Below are positions 44,112 to 52,284 of a stretch of DNA of 64,000 bases, one piece after another. Position 1 is the first letter of the stretch. Each line of letters starts with the position of its first letter. The DNA comes from Dawidia cretensis (lineage in GTDB: Bacteria > Bacteroidota > Bacteroidia > Cytophagales > Cyclobacteriaceae). The notes beneath the pieces were generated by a model, which was not told the origin of the DNA, made no database searches, and was given only the letters and a program-made list of their open reading frames with translations. Both the position numbers and the translations under genes were made by a program. The stretch spans positions 1 to 64,000 of the forward strand of contig NZ_JAHESE010000023.1 in assembly GCF_018598175.1 (NCBI RefSeq). Reading direction: 5' to 3'.

Positions 44112-44983
44112 GATGGAATCAGCAGAGGAATGGCCGAGGCCAGTATCCGGACGGTCAAATGATCCGTCATGCCCATGTATTCGCCATCGATCTGAAAATG
44201 GACCTTTTCACTAATACGTATGTCGGCCTCGCGGCAACAGATAACATCGGCAAACATATCCTTGTCGATAAACATGTTCAAGGCGGTGAGTCCGGCTTTG
44301 ATTGCGGAGTCCAGTGCGATGCGTTCTACATTGCAGATCTCAAACTTACCATCCGATACCGATCCTTCTGAGATGTGAATACCCGTACCATATTTGTGCG
44401 CGTTGGCAAACGCCAGCATATATCCCTCCTTATTATACTCCTGCTCGGGTGTTTTAATGGTGTAATGCAACAGCGGCGTGGCCTGCGTAGAGGCAATCAA
44501 GTGTTTGGCATATCCCAACATACCACGCGATTCATCCTCGGAATATTCTTTTACCATCAACGCATTGATACCGATATCACCCAAATGTATGCACAGGTGT
44601 TTGTCGTTGAACTTTAACAAGTCCAGGGGATGTGTGCGCTCGGCGCGAACGACCGCCTCGACTGCATCGACGGGGTTCGTTGGAATACCGATCGCCGTGG
44701 CGAAGCCGTTGGCCGATCCAAACGGAAGTATCCCAAACGGAATCTTCCGATCGAGTATGTTGCGCGCGACCATCTGCAAGGTGCCATCACCGCCCCCGGC
44801 TATGATTCGGTCGGGTTTATACGCGTTGAGTTGCTCTTGAATAGCGTTGTCGTCATCCACACCGGTGGTATACATAAATTTAAAGTCGAACCCCAGCTCC
44901 ACGGCCAGCGCATGGATGCGCAAGATGGCCTTGTCAATATTTTTGTTTCCGGAGGCAGGATTGATTACAAAAAGTATTTTCAT
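44108..44983 (-). CDS. diacylglycerol kinase family protein
   Basis: This 291-residue protein belongs to the DgkB/YegS/BmrU lipid-kinase family. It starts with ILFVINPASGNKNIDKAIL and carries the ATP-binding glycine motif IIAGGGDGTLQMVARNI and a second conserved block LGILPFGSANGFATAIG-like (GILPFGSANGFA). Such enzymes phosphorylate diacylglycerol or related lipids with ATP. It is the first gene of a two-gene unit with an App1-type phosphatase; the two together could cycle phosphatidate and diacylglycerol. Substrate assignment is inferred from the families. Confidence 0.9.
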   Translation of the reverse strand: MKILFVINPASGNKNIDKAILRIHALAVELGFDFKFMYTTGVDDDNAIQEQLNAYKPDRIIAGGGDGTLQMVARNILDRKIPFGILPFGSANGFATAIGIPTNPVDAVEAVVRAERTHPLDLLKFNDKHLCIHLGDIGINALMVKEYSEDESRGMLGYAKHLIASTQATPLLHYTIKTPEQEYNKEGYMLAFANAHKYGTGIHISEGSVSDGKFEICNVERIALDSAIKAGLTALNMFIDKDMFADVICCREADIRISEKVHFQIDGEYMGMTDHLTVRILASAIPLLIPS

Positions 44984-45040
44984 GGATTTTTGAGAACAGT
45001 CGGCTGACGAATAGAAGAAGTAAAAAACTATGCCAGTGCT

Positions 45041-46897
45041 TTATTGAAATATGCGTGCCGCAGCTTCCCGGCAGGCGAACCGGATCGCGTCGCGCATGGC
45101 TTCGGTTATCGGCAAGCTTTTACCCGACGTTAACGTGTATAATAGGTCCTCTACATCGCGGTCCGTTTCGCGTTGCCAGTCGGTATTCGTTTTCCAATCC
45201 CGGATGATGCGTTGCCGGTATACGGCCTGGATCCCCTCCCCGGCAGCCGCAGCAAAGACGTCTGAAATGTAGGGAATAGCGTGACGTATCGCCGCACAAA
45301 AGGAATGTTCCGGCGTCATATCGTAAGCGGCAAGAGCGTCTTCGAAGACGTCACTCGTTGGTGGATATGTGTACGGCACGGTTCGTGCATCGGTATCGTT
45401 GTTACTATCCTGTAGCGCCTGCAGAAGCGTGTCTAGGGTAACACGTGTTTGACGCAGTGCGTGGTTCAACTGGTCGATTTCTTGTCGTAGCAATGCCACG
45501 TCGGCACGCCCCGCCGGTGCGGCGCGACGGATATAGGGAGCTACGGAGAGGTTGAAGCTGTTCCGGGCAATCTCTTCCCGGGGAATACAAACCGCCAGCT
45601 CCTCCAGGTTTTCGTAGCAGGCATAGGCAGCGGTAATGCGGGTGATATCTTGCGGGCGTAACAGGTGTTGCTTTCGTCCCGATTGATAATATTGCCGGGC
45701 ATCGATAAAAAGTACTTCGTTACGTGTGCGTGATGGCCGAAGGATCAGGACTGCTGTCGATGCTGCCGTATCAGCGAAAAGATTCGCCGGCAAGGCAATC
45801 ACCGCATCGATCACATTGGCTTCTACCAGCGCCTGCCGGATCTTCGCCTCGGTGCCCTGCCGCGACAGCGCGTTCAGCGCCATCAGGATCACGGCCCGGC
45901 CACCGGGCGCCAGCGTGGCCAGTATATGCTGCACATAGGCATAGTCACCTTTGCCCCGGGGTGGAAGCCCGTGCCGGAACCGTTGGTGTTGATCCGCCAG
46001 TGCCCCGGTGTAGCCCCAATGTTCCAGGGATATCATCAGGTTGGCTACCGCCACGTCAAACTTCATCAACGTACCGTCTTCTTCGAGAAAGCGCGGATCG
46101 GTAATACTGCTGGCGACCTCCAGCCGTACGCCGGCCAGCCCATAGAGGTGCGTGTGTATACGTGCCAGCCGGAAGCCGCCGTCGTGATGCTCCTGGCCAA
46201 ACGCCGAGAAGTCGGGCGATAGACGCGCGTTCCGGGCGCGCGTATGCAGGACAGTGGGAACCAGCAGTGCGCCACAGCCGCATACGGGGTCGCCTATGCG
46301 TTCTCCGGCGCGTGGTGCGGCCAATAACGCCACCAGGTGGCTGATGGCCGGTGGCACAAACAACGCCTTATAATGGTTCTCACGTGCGTTCGCCAGTTTC
46401 TCCAACAGATAGTGAAACGCCGCACCTGCTTCGGTGTCAAACGCCGCACGCGACAGGTATTTCAACGATTGCCGGATCGTCTCGGACGCACCACCCGTTG
46501 CACCAGGTTTACAGTTGTCGAAATCGACGTCCCGAAATATACTCTGCAACGTGTCGGGGTTACATGCATCCAGTTGTCGCAATGCCCGGGTTGCACGCGC
46601 AGCGATGTCGTTTTTTTCGCGGTGTAGCAACAGGTATTCAAATGAACATTTCTCAGGCAGTTGAAAACGGTGGAACATCATCATGCGCGCCACCTGGGGG
46701 CTGCCGGCACCGTACCGCTGTTTATACACCTCCCATTGTGTGTGCCAACCGGTGCTGATCGTACGCAGTAACAAAAGCCCTGCTGTATACTGCAGGCTGT
46801 CGGCAAAGGTGTAGGTTCGCGCCATCATTTTATACACATGCCAGAGTAGCCGGTGGCGCTTCACCGTATCGGGCGTGAGCTCATGCGTAAGGTTCAT
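45041..46897 (-). CDS. HsdM-like protein with degenerate catalytic motif
   Basis: This 618-residue protein aligns with the type I methylase subunit HsdM along its length. It has an N-terminal helical HsdM_N-like region (residues 1-170), then the methylase core with the S-adenosylmethionine motif DPVCGCGALLV (Asp203). The downstream conserved stretches KGDYAYVQHILATLAPGGRAV, GTEAKIRQALVEANVIDAVIALP and VLFIDARQYY are also present. In HsdM the motif KFDVxxANPPFS carries the catalytic NPPF; here it reads KFDVAVANLMIS, with N286-L-M-I. The catalytic Pro-Pro-aromatic is gone although the surrounding sequence is kept. The last 130 residues form an extra domain. It overlaps the HsdS-like gene by 17 bases. 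No HsdR gene is present. It may be a non-methylating DNA-recognition or regulatory subunit. Confidence 0.82.
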   Translation of the reverse strand: MNLTHELTPDTVKRHRLLWHVYKMMARTYTFADSLQYTAGLLLLRTISTGWHTQWEVYKQRYGAGSPQVARMMMFHRFQLPEKCSFEYLLLHREKNDIAARATRALRQLDACNPDTLQSIFRDVDFDNCKPGATGGASETIRQSLKYLSRAAFDTEAGAAFHYLLEKLANARENHYKALFVPPAISHLVALLAAPRAGERIGDPVCGCGALLVPTVLHTRARNARLSPDFSAFGQEHHDGGFRLARIHTHLYGLAGVRLEVASSITDPRFLEEDGTLMKFDVAVANLMISLEHWGYTGALADQHQRFRHGLPPRGKGDYAYVQHILATLAPGGRAVILMALNALSRQGTEAKIRQALVEANVIDAVIALPANLFADTAASTAVLILRPSRTRNEVLFIDARQYYQSGRKQHLLRPQDITRITAAYACYENLEELAVCIPREEIARNSFNLSVAPYIRRAAPAGRADVALLRQEIDQLNHALRQTRVTLDTLLQALQDSNNDTDARTVPYTYPPTSDVFEDALAAYDMTPEHSFCAAIRHAIPYISDVFAAAAGEGIQAVYRQRIIRDWKTNTDWQRETDRDVEDLLYTLTSGKSLPITEAMRDAIRFACREAAARIFQ

Positions 46898-47486
46898 ACA
46901 GGGCGGGTGTTGGCACAACGGTTAATAGTTGCCGGGCGATAAGCTCGGCGCGTCGTTCCTGGATCGTACGCAACAGGCGCATTTCCTCCCGGCGCAGCCG
47001 GTCGATGGTGGCAATGGCTTGTTGCCGTGCCAGGGGTGGCACCGGCAGCGTGATCCGTTCGATGACGTTTTTATTGATATTCGGTGTATGTTTTCCCGCA
47101 GCGTGCGTTTTCAGGTAATGTTGTACGGGGGCCTGGTTGATATACCAGGCCAGGTAGCCGGGGTCGATCTTTTGGATGTTGGGGCGGAGAATAAAGAACG
47201 CCGAGGCCGGTACCACGCGGGGCAAGACCGGGGTATACGCCGTCGCATAGTTGTTCGCACCCTTCGCCAGGAACAGTACATCGCCGGCCTGCAGCAGGAA
47301 TTTCTCCGGCATAGTATCAAAGCAGATACAGGTGAGCGACGAGCCAATGGCGGTATAGTGCTCTTCCAGGTCTTTCATTTGCAGCACGTGCAGAGTGCCG
47401 CCGGGGGTGTGCGAAAGCTTGCTGCGGAAGGAGTAGCCGGCCCATATACCGGATAAAACAGCGGGGAGTTCTTCTACGGGGATCAT
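46881..47486 (-). CDS. HsdS-like specificity subunit with one recognition domain
   Basis: This 201-residue protein resembles one half of a type I specificity subunit, with a single target-recognition domain (about residues 5-165, ending NINKNVIERITLPVPPLARQQAIA) and one conserved coiled helix. The motif LPVPPLARQQAIATIDRL is the usual central or distal conserved region of HsdS. Full HsdS proteins have two such halves; half-size ones act as dimers. The ATG at 47486 (MIPVEELPAVL) is chosen, because the only upstream in-frame start is a TTG that lies in a promoter-like element. It is first in the operon with the HsdM-like gene. A -7-like TACTTTG and an inverted repeat lie just upstream. Confidence 0.82.
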   Translation of the reverse strand: MIPVEELPAVLSGIWAGYSFRSKLSHTPGGTLHVLQMKDLEEHYTAIGSSLTCICFDTMPEKFLLQAGDVLFLAKGANNYATAYTPVLPRVVPASAFFILRPNIQKIDPGYLAWYINQAPVQHYLKTHAAGKHTPNINKNVIERITLPVPPLARQQAIATIDRLRREEMRLLRTIQERRAELIARQLLTVVPTPALYEPYA

Positions 47487-47491
47487 ACCAA

Positions 47492-47532
47492 TAACGATTA
47501 ACGGTTTAACCAAAGTACTTGCATAATCGTTA
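47492..47532. promoter_or_regulatory. inverted repeat over the HsdS/HsdM promoter
   Basis: TAACGATTA (47492-47500) and TAATCGTTA (47524-47532) are perfect reverse complements separated by 23 bases. Between them, on the minus strand, lies TACTTTG, with TTG (47538-47540) 20 bases upstream of it. The repeat therefore brackets the likely -7 element and is a good candidate operator for the divergently encoded XRE protein. Confidence 0.55.
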
Positions 47533-47671
47533 CGATGCAAATTTTCTGGAAATGTATTTTTAAGGTATTCTGCTGACGCTCACGTGGGTATACTATATTC
47601 CGGGCATTCGTTGTGAGACTGATAAAAACAACAGAATTTTACCATCACTGTTAGCAATTTATGTATAATTT

Positions 47672-48151
47672 ATGGCGTCTGAAAAAGAAGAACCCATTCA
47701 CCACGGCAGAAATTTAAAGCGCTTTCGCGAGATGGTAGGAGTCAAACAAGAATCCCTGGCTGAGCAGCTCGGGCCGGGCTGGTCTCAGAAAAGAATATCG
47801 TTGTTAGAAGGGAAAGAGCTCATTGATGACCCCACCCTGCGCGAGGTGTCATTCAAATTAAAAGTGTCTCCCGAGATCATCCGGCTGTTCAGCGAGCGGG
47901 TTGCACGCGAGTGTGTTTTGCAGTCGTTTGAGCAACGGCCCGAAGGACCGGTCGTCGCGCCGTCGGCAGCCTCCGCCCCCAGCGATACCGTAACAAACGC
48001 CTCGCTGCGTTCGTTCTTAGATCACTGCATGGCGATGGCCCATGAAAACAAACGGCTCTACGAAGAGCTCCTGCGCTGCGAGCGCATGCGCTCGGCCGCC
48101 CTGGAAATGCTCGTGAGCGGCAGTAGAGATACGCCCCTGGCGGGCGTCTAG
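47672..48151 (+). CDS. XRE family helix-turn-helix regulator
   Basis: This 159-residue protein has an N-terminal XRE/Cro-type HTH domain (about residues 10-70, with NLKRFREMVGVKQESLAEQL and WSQKRISLLEGK). A linker rich in Ala, Pro and Ser follows, then a short C-terminal helix (residues 110-150) that may dimerise. It is divergent from the HsdS/HsdM-like genes, with 185 bases between the two starts, like control proteins of restriction-modification systems. Autoregulation and repression of the methylase unit are inferred. Such XRE proteins are also common in Bacteroidota without any modification genes. Confidence 0.85.
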   Translation: MASEKEEPIHHGRNLKRFREMVGVKQESLAEQLGPGWSQKRISLLEGKELIDDPTLREVSFKLKVSPEIIRLFSERVARECVLQSFEQRPEGPVVAPSAASAPSDTVTNASLRSFLDHCMAMAHENKRLYEELLRCERMRSAALEMLVSGSRDTPLAGV

Positions 48152-48260
48152 CCGCTCTAATAGCATTTTAATCCGCTTCTTAAACTGTTTTAATCGGGTC
48201 ACCTCAGCTTTGGGGAAGACAACGAGGTAGAAAGTATTTTTCACTTTAACAGAAAAGAAG

Positions 48261-48743
48261 ATGATCAAGCATGTTCTCATTCCCACCGACTTTACCGTAA
48301 AGTCCTTACAAGTAGTCCGCTACGCGTTGGAAGACGCAGGGACAGCCAAGCTGAACATTCTTTTGTTCCACATGGTCGACATTCCGCATTCGATTACGGA
48401 TCTGCTATTCTTTTCTAAGGAGCAGCTTCGGAAAAAGCTCATCAACCAGGATTTTAAAGACGCCTGCGCCGTACTCCGGAATAAATATGCATCATCGGTT
48501 GCTGATATCCAATGCGAGGTCTTTTATGGCAGTACCGCGGCGGTCTTTGAAAACTATGTAGACGCCCGCAACGTCGACGTCATCATGTATAATAAGTCAC
48601 TGGTACTGAAAAAGATCGATGCCCGTAGCGTAGATCCGTATGCACTGATCCGCCGCTGTCACAAGCCGCTTATGGACATCAGCCAGACAGCCACACAACA
48701 TGAAGGGCAGGTCGACCTGTTCACCATTTTGTCGGGCACGTAG
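48261..48743 (+). CDS. universal-stress-protein-like protein
   Basis: This 160-residue protein begins IKHVLIPTDFTVKSLQVVRYALE, the pattern of UspA-fold proteins (PTDF.. then Ser and an alternating helix-strand). It continues with LNILLFHMVDIP and VDVIMYNKSL. The ATP-binding GxxGxxx(9)GS motif of ATP-binding Usps is not present, so it would be of the non-nucleotide class, and the family match is moderate. A bestrophin gene follows 47 bases downstream. Confidence 0.6.
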   Translation: MIKHVLIPTDFTVKSLQVVRYALEDAGTAKLNILLFHMVDIPHSITDLLFFSKEQLRKKLINQDFKDACAVLRNKYASSVADIQCEVFYGSTAAVFENYVDARNVDVIMYNKSLVLKKIDARSVDPYALIRRCHKPLMDISQTATQHEGQVDLFTILSGT

Positions 48744-48790
48744 CCTATACCCGTTCGATGGAACATTATTATTAACGAAAACAGGATCAG

Positions 48791-49717
48791 ATGCTGCTGA
48801 AGAATAAAATACCGCTTACGTATGCCTTGGGGAAAATCCGCAAAGAGATCGTTCTCGTCACGGCATACGCTGTACTCATTGCACTGATATACGACAAGTT
48901 TCACTTTACGCGCATTTCCATACCCCTGTCGGTACCGATGGTCATGGTCACTGTACTGTCATTGTTGTTGGCTTTCAAATCCAACCAGGCCTACGATCGC
49001 TGGTGGGAAGCCCGTACCATCTGGGGCGCGATTGTAAACGAATCGCGTACGCTGGCACGACAGATCACCACTATGACGTATACCGAATACGATACAGAAG
49101 CGCTCGACATCTTTCGCGATCGCTTCGTCAAACGACAGATTGCCTGGGCATACGTGTTGGGACAATCCTTACGGGGTGCGCGTGCCTTTAAAGGATTAGA
49201 GGACTTACTCGTTGACACAGAGCGCCATTACATCGAACGCTACGATAACAAATCCTTCGCCCTGTTGGAGCTGCACGGGCGCGATCTGAACTTTGCCATG
49301 CGGAAGAAATGGCTGAACAAATATCAGCAGGTAGAGATCGATGGCACCGTCACACGGCTGTGTAATGCCATGGGCCAATGTGAGCGGATCAAGAACACGG
49401 TATTCCCGTCTACGTACAGTTTGTACATACGCTTTGCCATGTACTTTTTCATTATATTGCTTCCGTTTGCCTTGATCGAGATGTTCGGCCTGATGGAGAT
49501 ACCCATGGTCGTGGGGATTGCCTCTTCGTATCTGCTGATCGAAAAGATGGCTATCCACCTCCAGGATCCGTTTGAGAACCGGCCGACCGACACGCCCGTC
49601 ACCGCGATTGCGGCAACCATCGAACGGGATCTGCGGCAGGCGTTGAACGATCTGCACTCCGACCACCACCAATCTTTGGCGGACCAGGGCAAGGAGCACG
49701 ACTATTACATTATGTAG
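48791..49717 (+). CDS. bestrophin family ion channel
   Basis: This 308-residue membrane protein matches the bacterial bestrophin family (bestrophin/UPF0187). It has the N-terminal block GKIRKEIVLVTAYAVLIALI, four transmembrane helices (about 25-48, 55-75, 215-235, 240-258) and the conserved LLAFKSNQAYDRWWEARTIWGAI and HLQDPFENRPTDTP blocks. Bacterial bestrophins form pentameric ion channels; those studied conduct cations rather than chloride. It probably shares a transcript with the Usp-like gene. Confidence 0.9.
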   Translation: MLLKNKIPLTYALGKIRKEIVLVTAYAVLIALIYDKFHFTRISIPLSVPMVMVTVLSLLLAFKSNQAYDRWWEARTIWGAIVNESRTLARQITTMTYTEYDTEALDIFRDRFVKRQIAWAYVLGQSLRGARAFKGLEDLLVDTERHYIERYDNKSFALLELHGRDLNFAMRKKWLNKYQQVEIDGTVTRLCNAMGQCERIKNTVFPSTYSLYIRFAMYFFIILLPFALIEMFGLMEIPMVVGIASSYLLIEKMAIHLQDPFENRPTDTPVTAIAATIERDLRQALNDLHSDHHQSLADQGKEHDYYIM

Positions 49718-49749
49718 TCGGGCCCGCCCCGCCCTGGCAAACGCTTCGC

Positions 49750-49781
49750 TTGAAACTGTCCATAGAAGGTGACTAACTTTG
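49750..49781 (+). promoter_or_regulatory. promoter of the OmpR-type regulator gene
   Basis: TTG (49750-49752), a 21-base spacer and TAACTTTG (49774-49781) match the consensus. The ATG follows only five bases later, so the message would have almost no leader. Confidence 0.75.
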
Positions 49782-49786
49782 CAGGT

Positions 49787-50479
49787 ATGAGGATTCTTTT
49801 GGTTGAGGATGAGCTGAATGTCGTGTCGTTCATCAAACGTGGGTTGGAAGAAGAAAACCATGTCGTCAGTGTAGCCATGGATGGCCTCTCCGCTTCCGAG
49901 ATGCTCAGGCAGAACGTCTTCGATCTGGTGCTGCTCGATATCATGCTGCCCGGCAAAAGTGGCATAGAGATTTGCAAGGAGCTGCGCCAGGAAGGTAAAA
50001 CCATGCCGGTGATTATGCTCACGGCGCTGGGCTCAGCTGAAAACACCGTGACCGGTTTGGATAGTGGTGCGGACGACTACATCGTAAAGCCGTTTAACTT
50101 CAACGAGCTCATGGCCCGTATACGGTCCGTTTCGCGGCGTGCAAATCCCCGGGCATCCGACAGCCAGGTCCTCTCGCTGGCAGATCTTTCCGTCGACATC
50201 GAAAGCAAAACCGTGACGCGCCAGGGCATTCACATCCAGCTCACGGCGACCGAGTTCCGCCTGTTGGAATACCTCCTGCGCAACCGCCGGCGTGTCTTGT
50301 CACGTGTCGATATACTCGAGAATGTGTGGGATATTACCTTTAACCTGGGCACCAACGTCGTGGATGTCTACGTCAACTACCTACGAAAAAAGGTTGATAA
50401 GGAATTTGAGCCCAAACTTATTCATACCGTTATCGGCATGGGCTATGTATTGAAAGAGGCGCATGAAAATACAAACTAA
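49787..50479 (+). CDS. OmpR/PhoB family response regulator
   Basis: This 230-residue regulator has a receiver (acidic pocket EDE, phospho-acceptor Asp51 in LVLLDIMLPGKSG, Lys in YIVKPFNFNEL) and a winged-helix OmpR domain (about residues 130-225, TATEFRLLEYLLRNRRRVLSR). The ATG at 49787 sits five bases after a strong -7 element. Its end overlaps the kinase start by 17 bases, giving a tightly coupled two-component pair. Confidence 0.95.
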   Translation: MRILLVEDELNVVSFIKRGLEEENHVVSVAMDGLSASEMLRQNVFDLVLLDIMLPGKSGIEICKELRQEGKTMPVIMLTALGSAENTVTGLDSGADDYIVKPFNFNELMARIRSVSRRANPRASDSQVLSLADLSVDIESKTVTRQGIHIQLTATEFRLLEYLLRNRRRVLSRVDILENVWDITFNLGTNVVDVYVNYLRKKVDKEFEPKLIHTVIGMGYVLKEAHENTN

Positions 50480-51857
50480 GATCGCACTGCTGTTCAGCTT
50501 GCTGACGGCATCTTTTATCGCCCTGCTGAGCCTGCTTGCATATTACTTTGCCAGCCAGCACGCATTCCAGGACTTTTACCGCCGCCTCGATATCCGCGCC
50601 ATTATCGCCGCAAAGGCCGCCTTTGAAGAGGGCGAGTCCGATACCCGCACCTACGAAGAGATCCGGCAAAAACACCTGGAGAAATTACCCACCGAGGAAG
50701 AATTTTTTCTACAGGTAGACGACGAAGGGATGGTTATATCCAATCCGAAATATACCTTGCCCCTGTCCTCTGAATTTTACCGCGATGTCATCAGAGAGCG
50801 GTATGGTACATTCCGGCATGGCAATCGTTTCTATACCGGTATATTTTATACCGGCCACGCTGGCCGCTACGTCGTGATCGTATCGGCCACGAACGAATAC
50901 AGCGACGCCTACACACAAAACCTGCGCAACATCTTTTTTGTCGGCACATCGCTGTCGGTGCTGGTGGCCTTCACCGTCGGCATGTTGTTCTCCAAACAAG
51001 TGCTGGCGCCGATCCGCCGCATTACCACCAAGGTGCAAAACATCAGCTCTACCAACCTTCACATGCGTCTCGACGATCACGACGGAACCGATGAGATTGC
51101 GCAGCTTTCGAGTACCTTTAACAACATGCTTGACCGCCTCGAAACGTCGTTCGAATCGCAAAAGAATTTTATCAGCAATGCCTCGCACGAGCTGGGCACA
51201 CCGCTTACCGCGATCATCGGTGAAGCCGAATACGCCCTGCGCAAGTCACGCGACGAAGAGGCCTATCGCAATTCGATCAAGGTCATGCTCGACGAAGCCA
51301 ACCGGCTCAAACACATCACCGTCAGCCTGCTCAGCCTGGCGCAGACCGGCTTTGATGGCAAGAAAGTCAACTGGGAGCGTATCCGCATTGACGAGCTTCT
51401 CTTTACGGTTTTTAATACCATCCATAACATTCACGCCGATAGCCAGATATGCATTGACCATAAGCTGTTTCCGGAAGACGAGTCGTTACTCACCATCGAG
51501 GGCAACCAGCAACTGCTACACATGGCGTTTGGCAACATCATTATGAATGCTTGCAAATATTCGGACAACCGCCCGGTGTCCGTAGCGATTGGCGCCAGCG
51601 ACCGCGAAGTGATCGTGTCGGTTGCCGACCAGGGCATTGGTATTCCAGAAAATGAATTGAAGTATATCTACGATCCCTTCTTCCGCGCCTCGAATACACG
51701 CAGTTATAAAGGATATGGTATCGGCCTGCCGCTTTCGCGCAACATCATTCGCCTCCACAACGGGCAGCTTACCGTCAGTGCACAGGAAGGCAAAGGCACA
51801 CAGGTACAAGTGCGACTGCCCATCGCCAAAGAGTATACACCCCAGCCGATGATGTGA
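50463..51857 (+). CDS. HAMP-domain sensor histidine kinase
   Basis: This 464-residue kinase has two transmembrane helices (about residues 8-28 and 155-175) that enclose an extracytoplasmic sensor domain of about 125 residues. A HAMP linker follows (residues 178-230), then a HisKA domain with the phospho-accepting His in NASHELGTPLTAII. The HATPase domain has NIIMNACKYSD, DQGIGIP and GYGIGLPLSRNI. The usual R of HELRTP is G here. It overlaps the OmpR regulator and is its evident partner. Confidence 0.93.
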   Translation: MKIQTKIALLFSLLTASFIALLSLLAYYFASQHAFQDFYRRLDIRAIIAAKAAFEEGESDTRTYEEIRQKHLEKLPTEEEFFLQVDDEGMVISNPKYTLPLSSEFYRDVIRERYGTFRHGNRFYTGIFYTGHAGRYVVIVSATNEYSDAYTQNLRNIFFVGTSLSVLVAFTVGMLFSKQVLAPIRRITTKVQNISSTNLHMRLDDHDGTDEIAQLSSTFNNMLDRLETSFESQKNFISNASHELGTPLTAIIGEAEYALRKSRDEEAYRNSIKVMLDEANRLKHITVSLLSLAQTGFDGKKVNWERIRIDELLFTVFNTIHNIHADSQICIDHKLFPEDESLLTIEGNQQLLHMAFGNIIMNACKYSDNRPVSVAIGASDREVIVSVADQGIGIPENELKYIYDPFFRASNTRSYKGYGIGLPLSRNIIRLHNGQLTVSAQEGKGTQVQVRLPIAKEYTPQPMM

Positions 51858-51885
51858 CCCGGTCCAACCACCCTACCCCACAAAT

Positions 51886-51932
51886 ATAACACGTTTTTGT
51901 TATTTCTTCTTAAAAATAGAAACATATCTTTG
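51886..51932 (+). promoter_or_regulatory. PadR promoter with inverted repeat
   Basis: TATCTTTG (51925-51932) is an exact -7 element 22 bases before the PadR ATG. Upstream, ATAACA-N6-TGTTAT (51886-51903) is a dyad that overlaps a TTTTTG at the expected region of -33, though the spacing of 25 bases is long. An autoregulatory PadR site is likely but not shown. Confidence 0.5.
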
Positions 51933-51954
51933 CTCCCACACGTACACCGCATAT

Positions 51955-52284
51955 ATGAAAGGCTACCTGGGAGAATTTGAAGAACTGGTCTTGCTGACCA
52001 TCGCTGCCTTACAAGAGGGCGCCTACGGCGTCGGTATAAAAGAGGACATCGAACAGCGCACGGACCGGGATATCAGTATCGGCGCGCTGCATGCAACGAT
52101 CACGCGGTTGGAAGAGAAAGGTTTTATTGAATCGTGGCTGGGCGACCCTACGCTCGAACGCGGCGGTCGCCGCAAGCGATTCTTCCGGCTGACAGCAGAA
52201 GGCAAGGTAGCGCTGCACCATGTCAAGGCGCTACGCGACGAACTCTGGCGTATTTCCAAAGTCAACCTGGCGCTGCCCAAATGA
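51955..52284 (+). CDS. PadR family transcriptional regulator
   Basis: This 109-residue winged-helix protein has the PadR layout: LVLLTIAALQEGAYGVGI, the recognition region SIGALHATITRLEEKGFIESW, a wing with GRRKRFFRLTAEGK, and a short C-terminal dimer helix. PadR regulators usually repress a neighbouring transporter. The stop overlaps the ABC permease start by four bases (ATGA at 52281-52284), so the two are coupled. Confidence 0.92.
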   Translation: MKGYLGEFEELVLLTIAALQEGAYGVGIKEDIEQRTDRDISIGALHATITRLEEKGFIESWLGDPTLERGGRRKRFFRLTAEGKVALHHVKALRDELWRISKVNLALPK

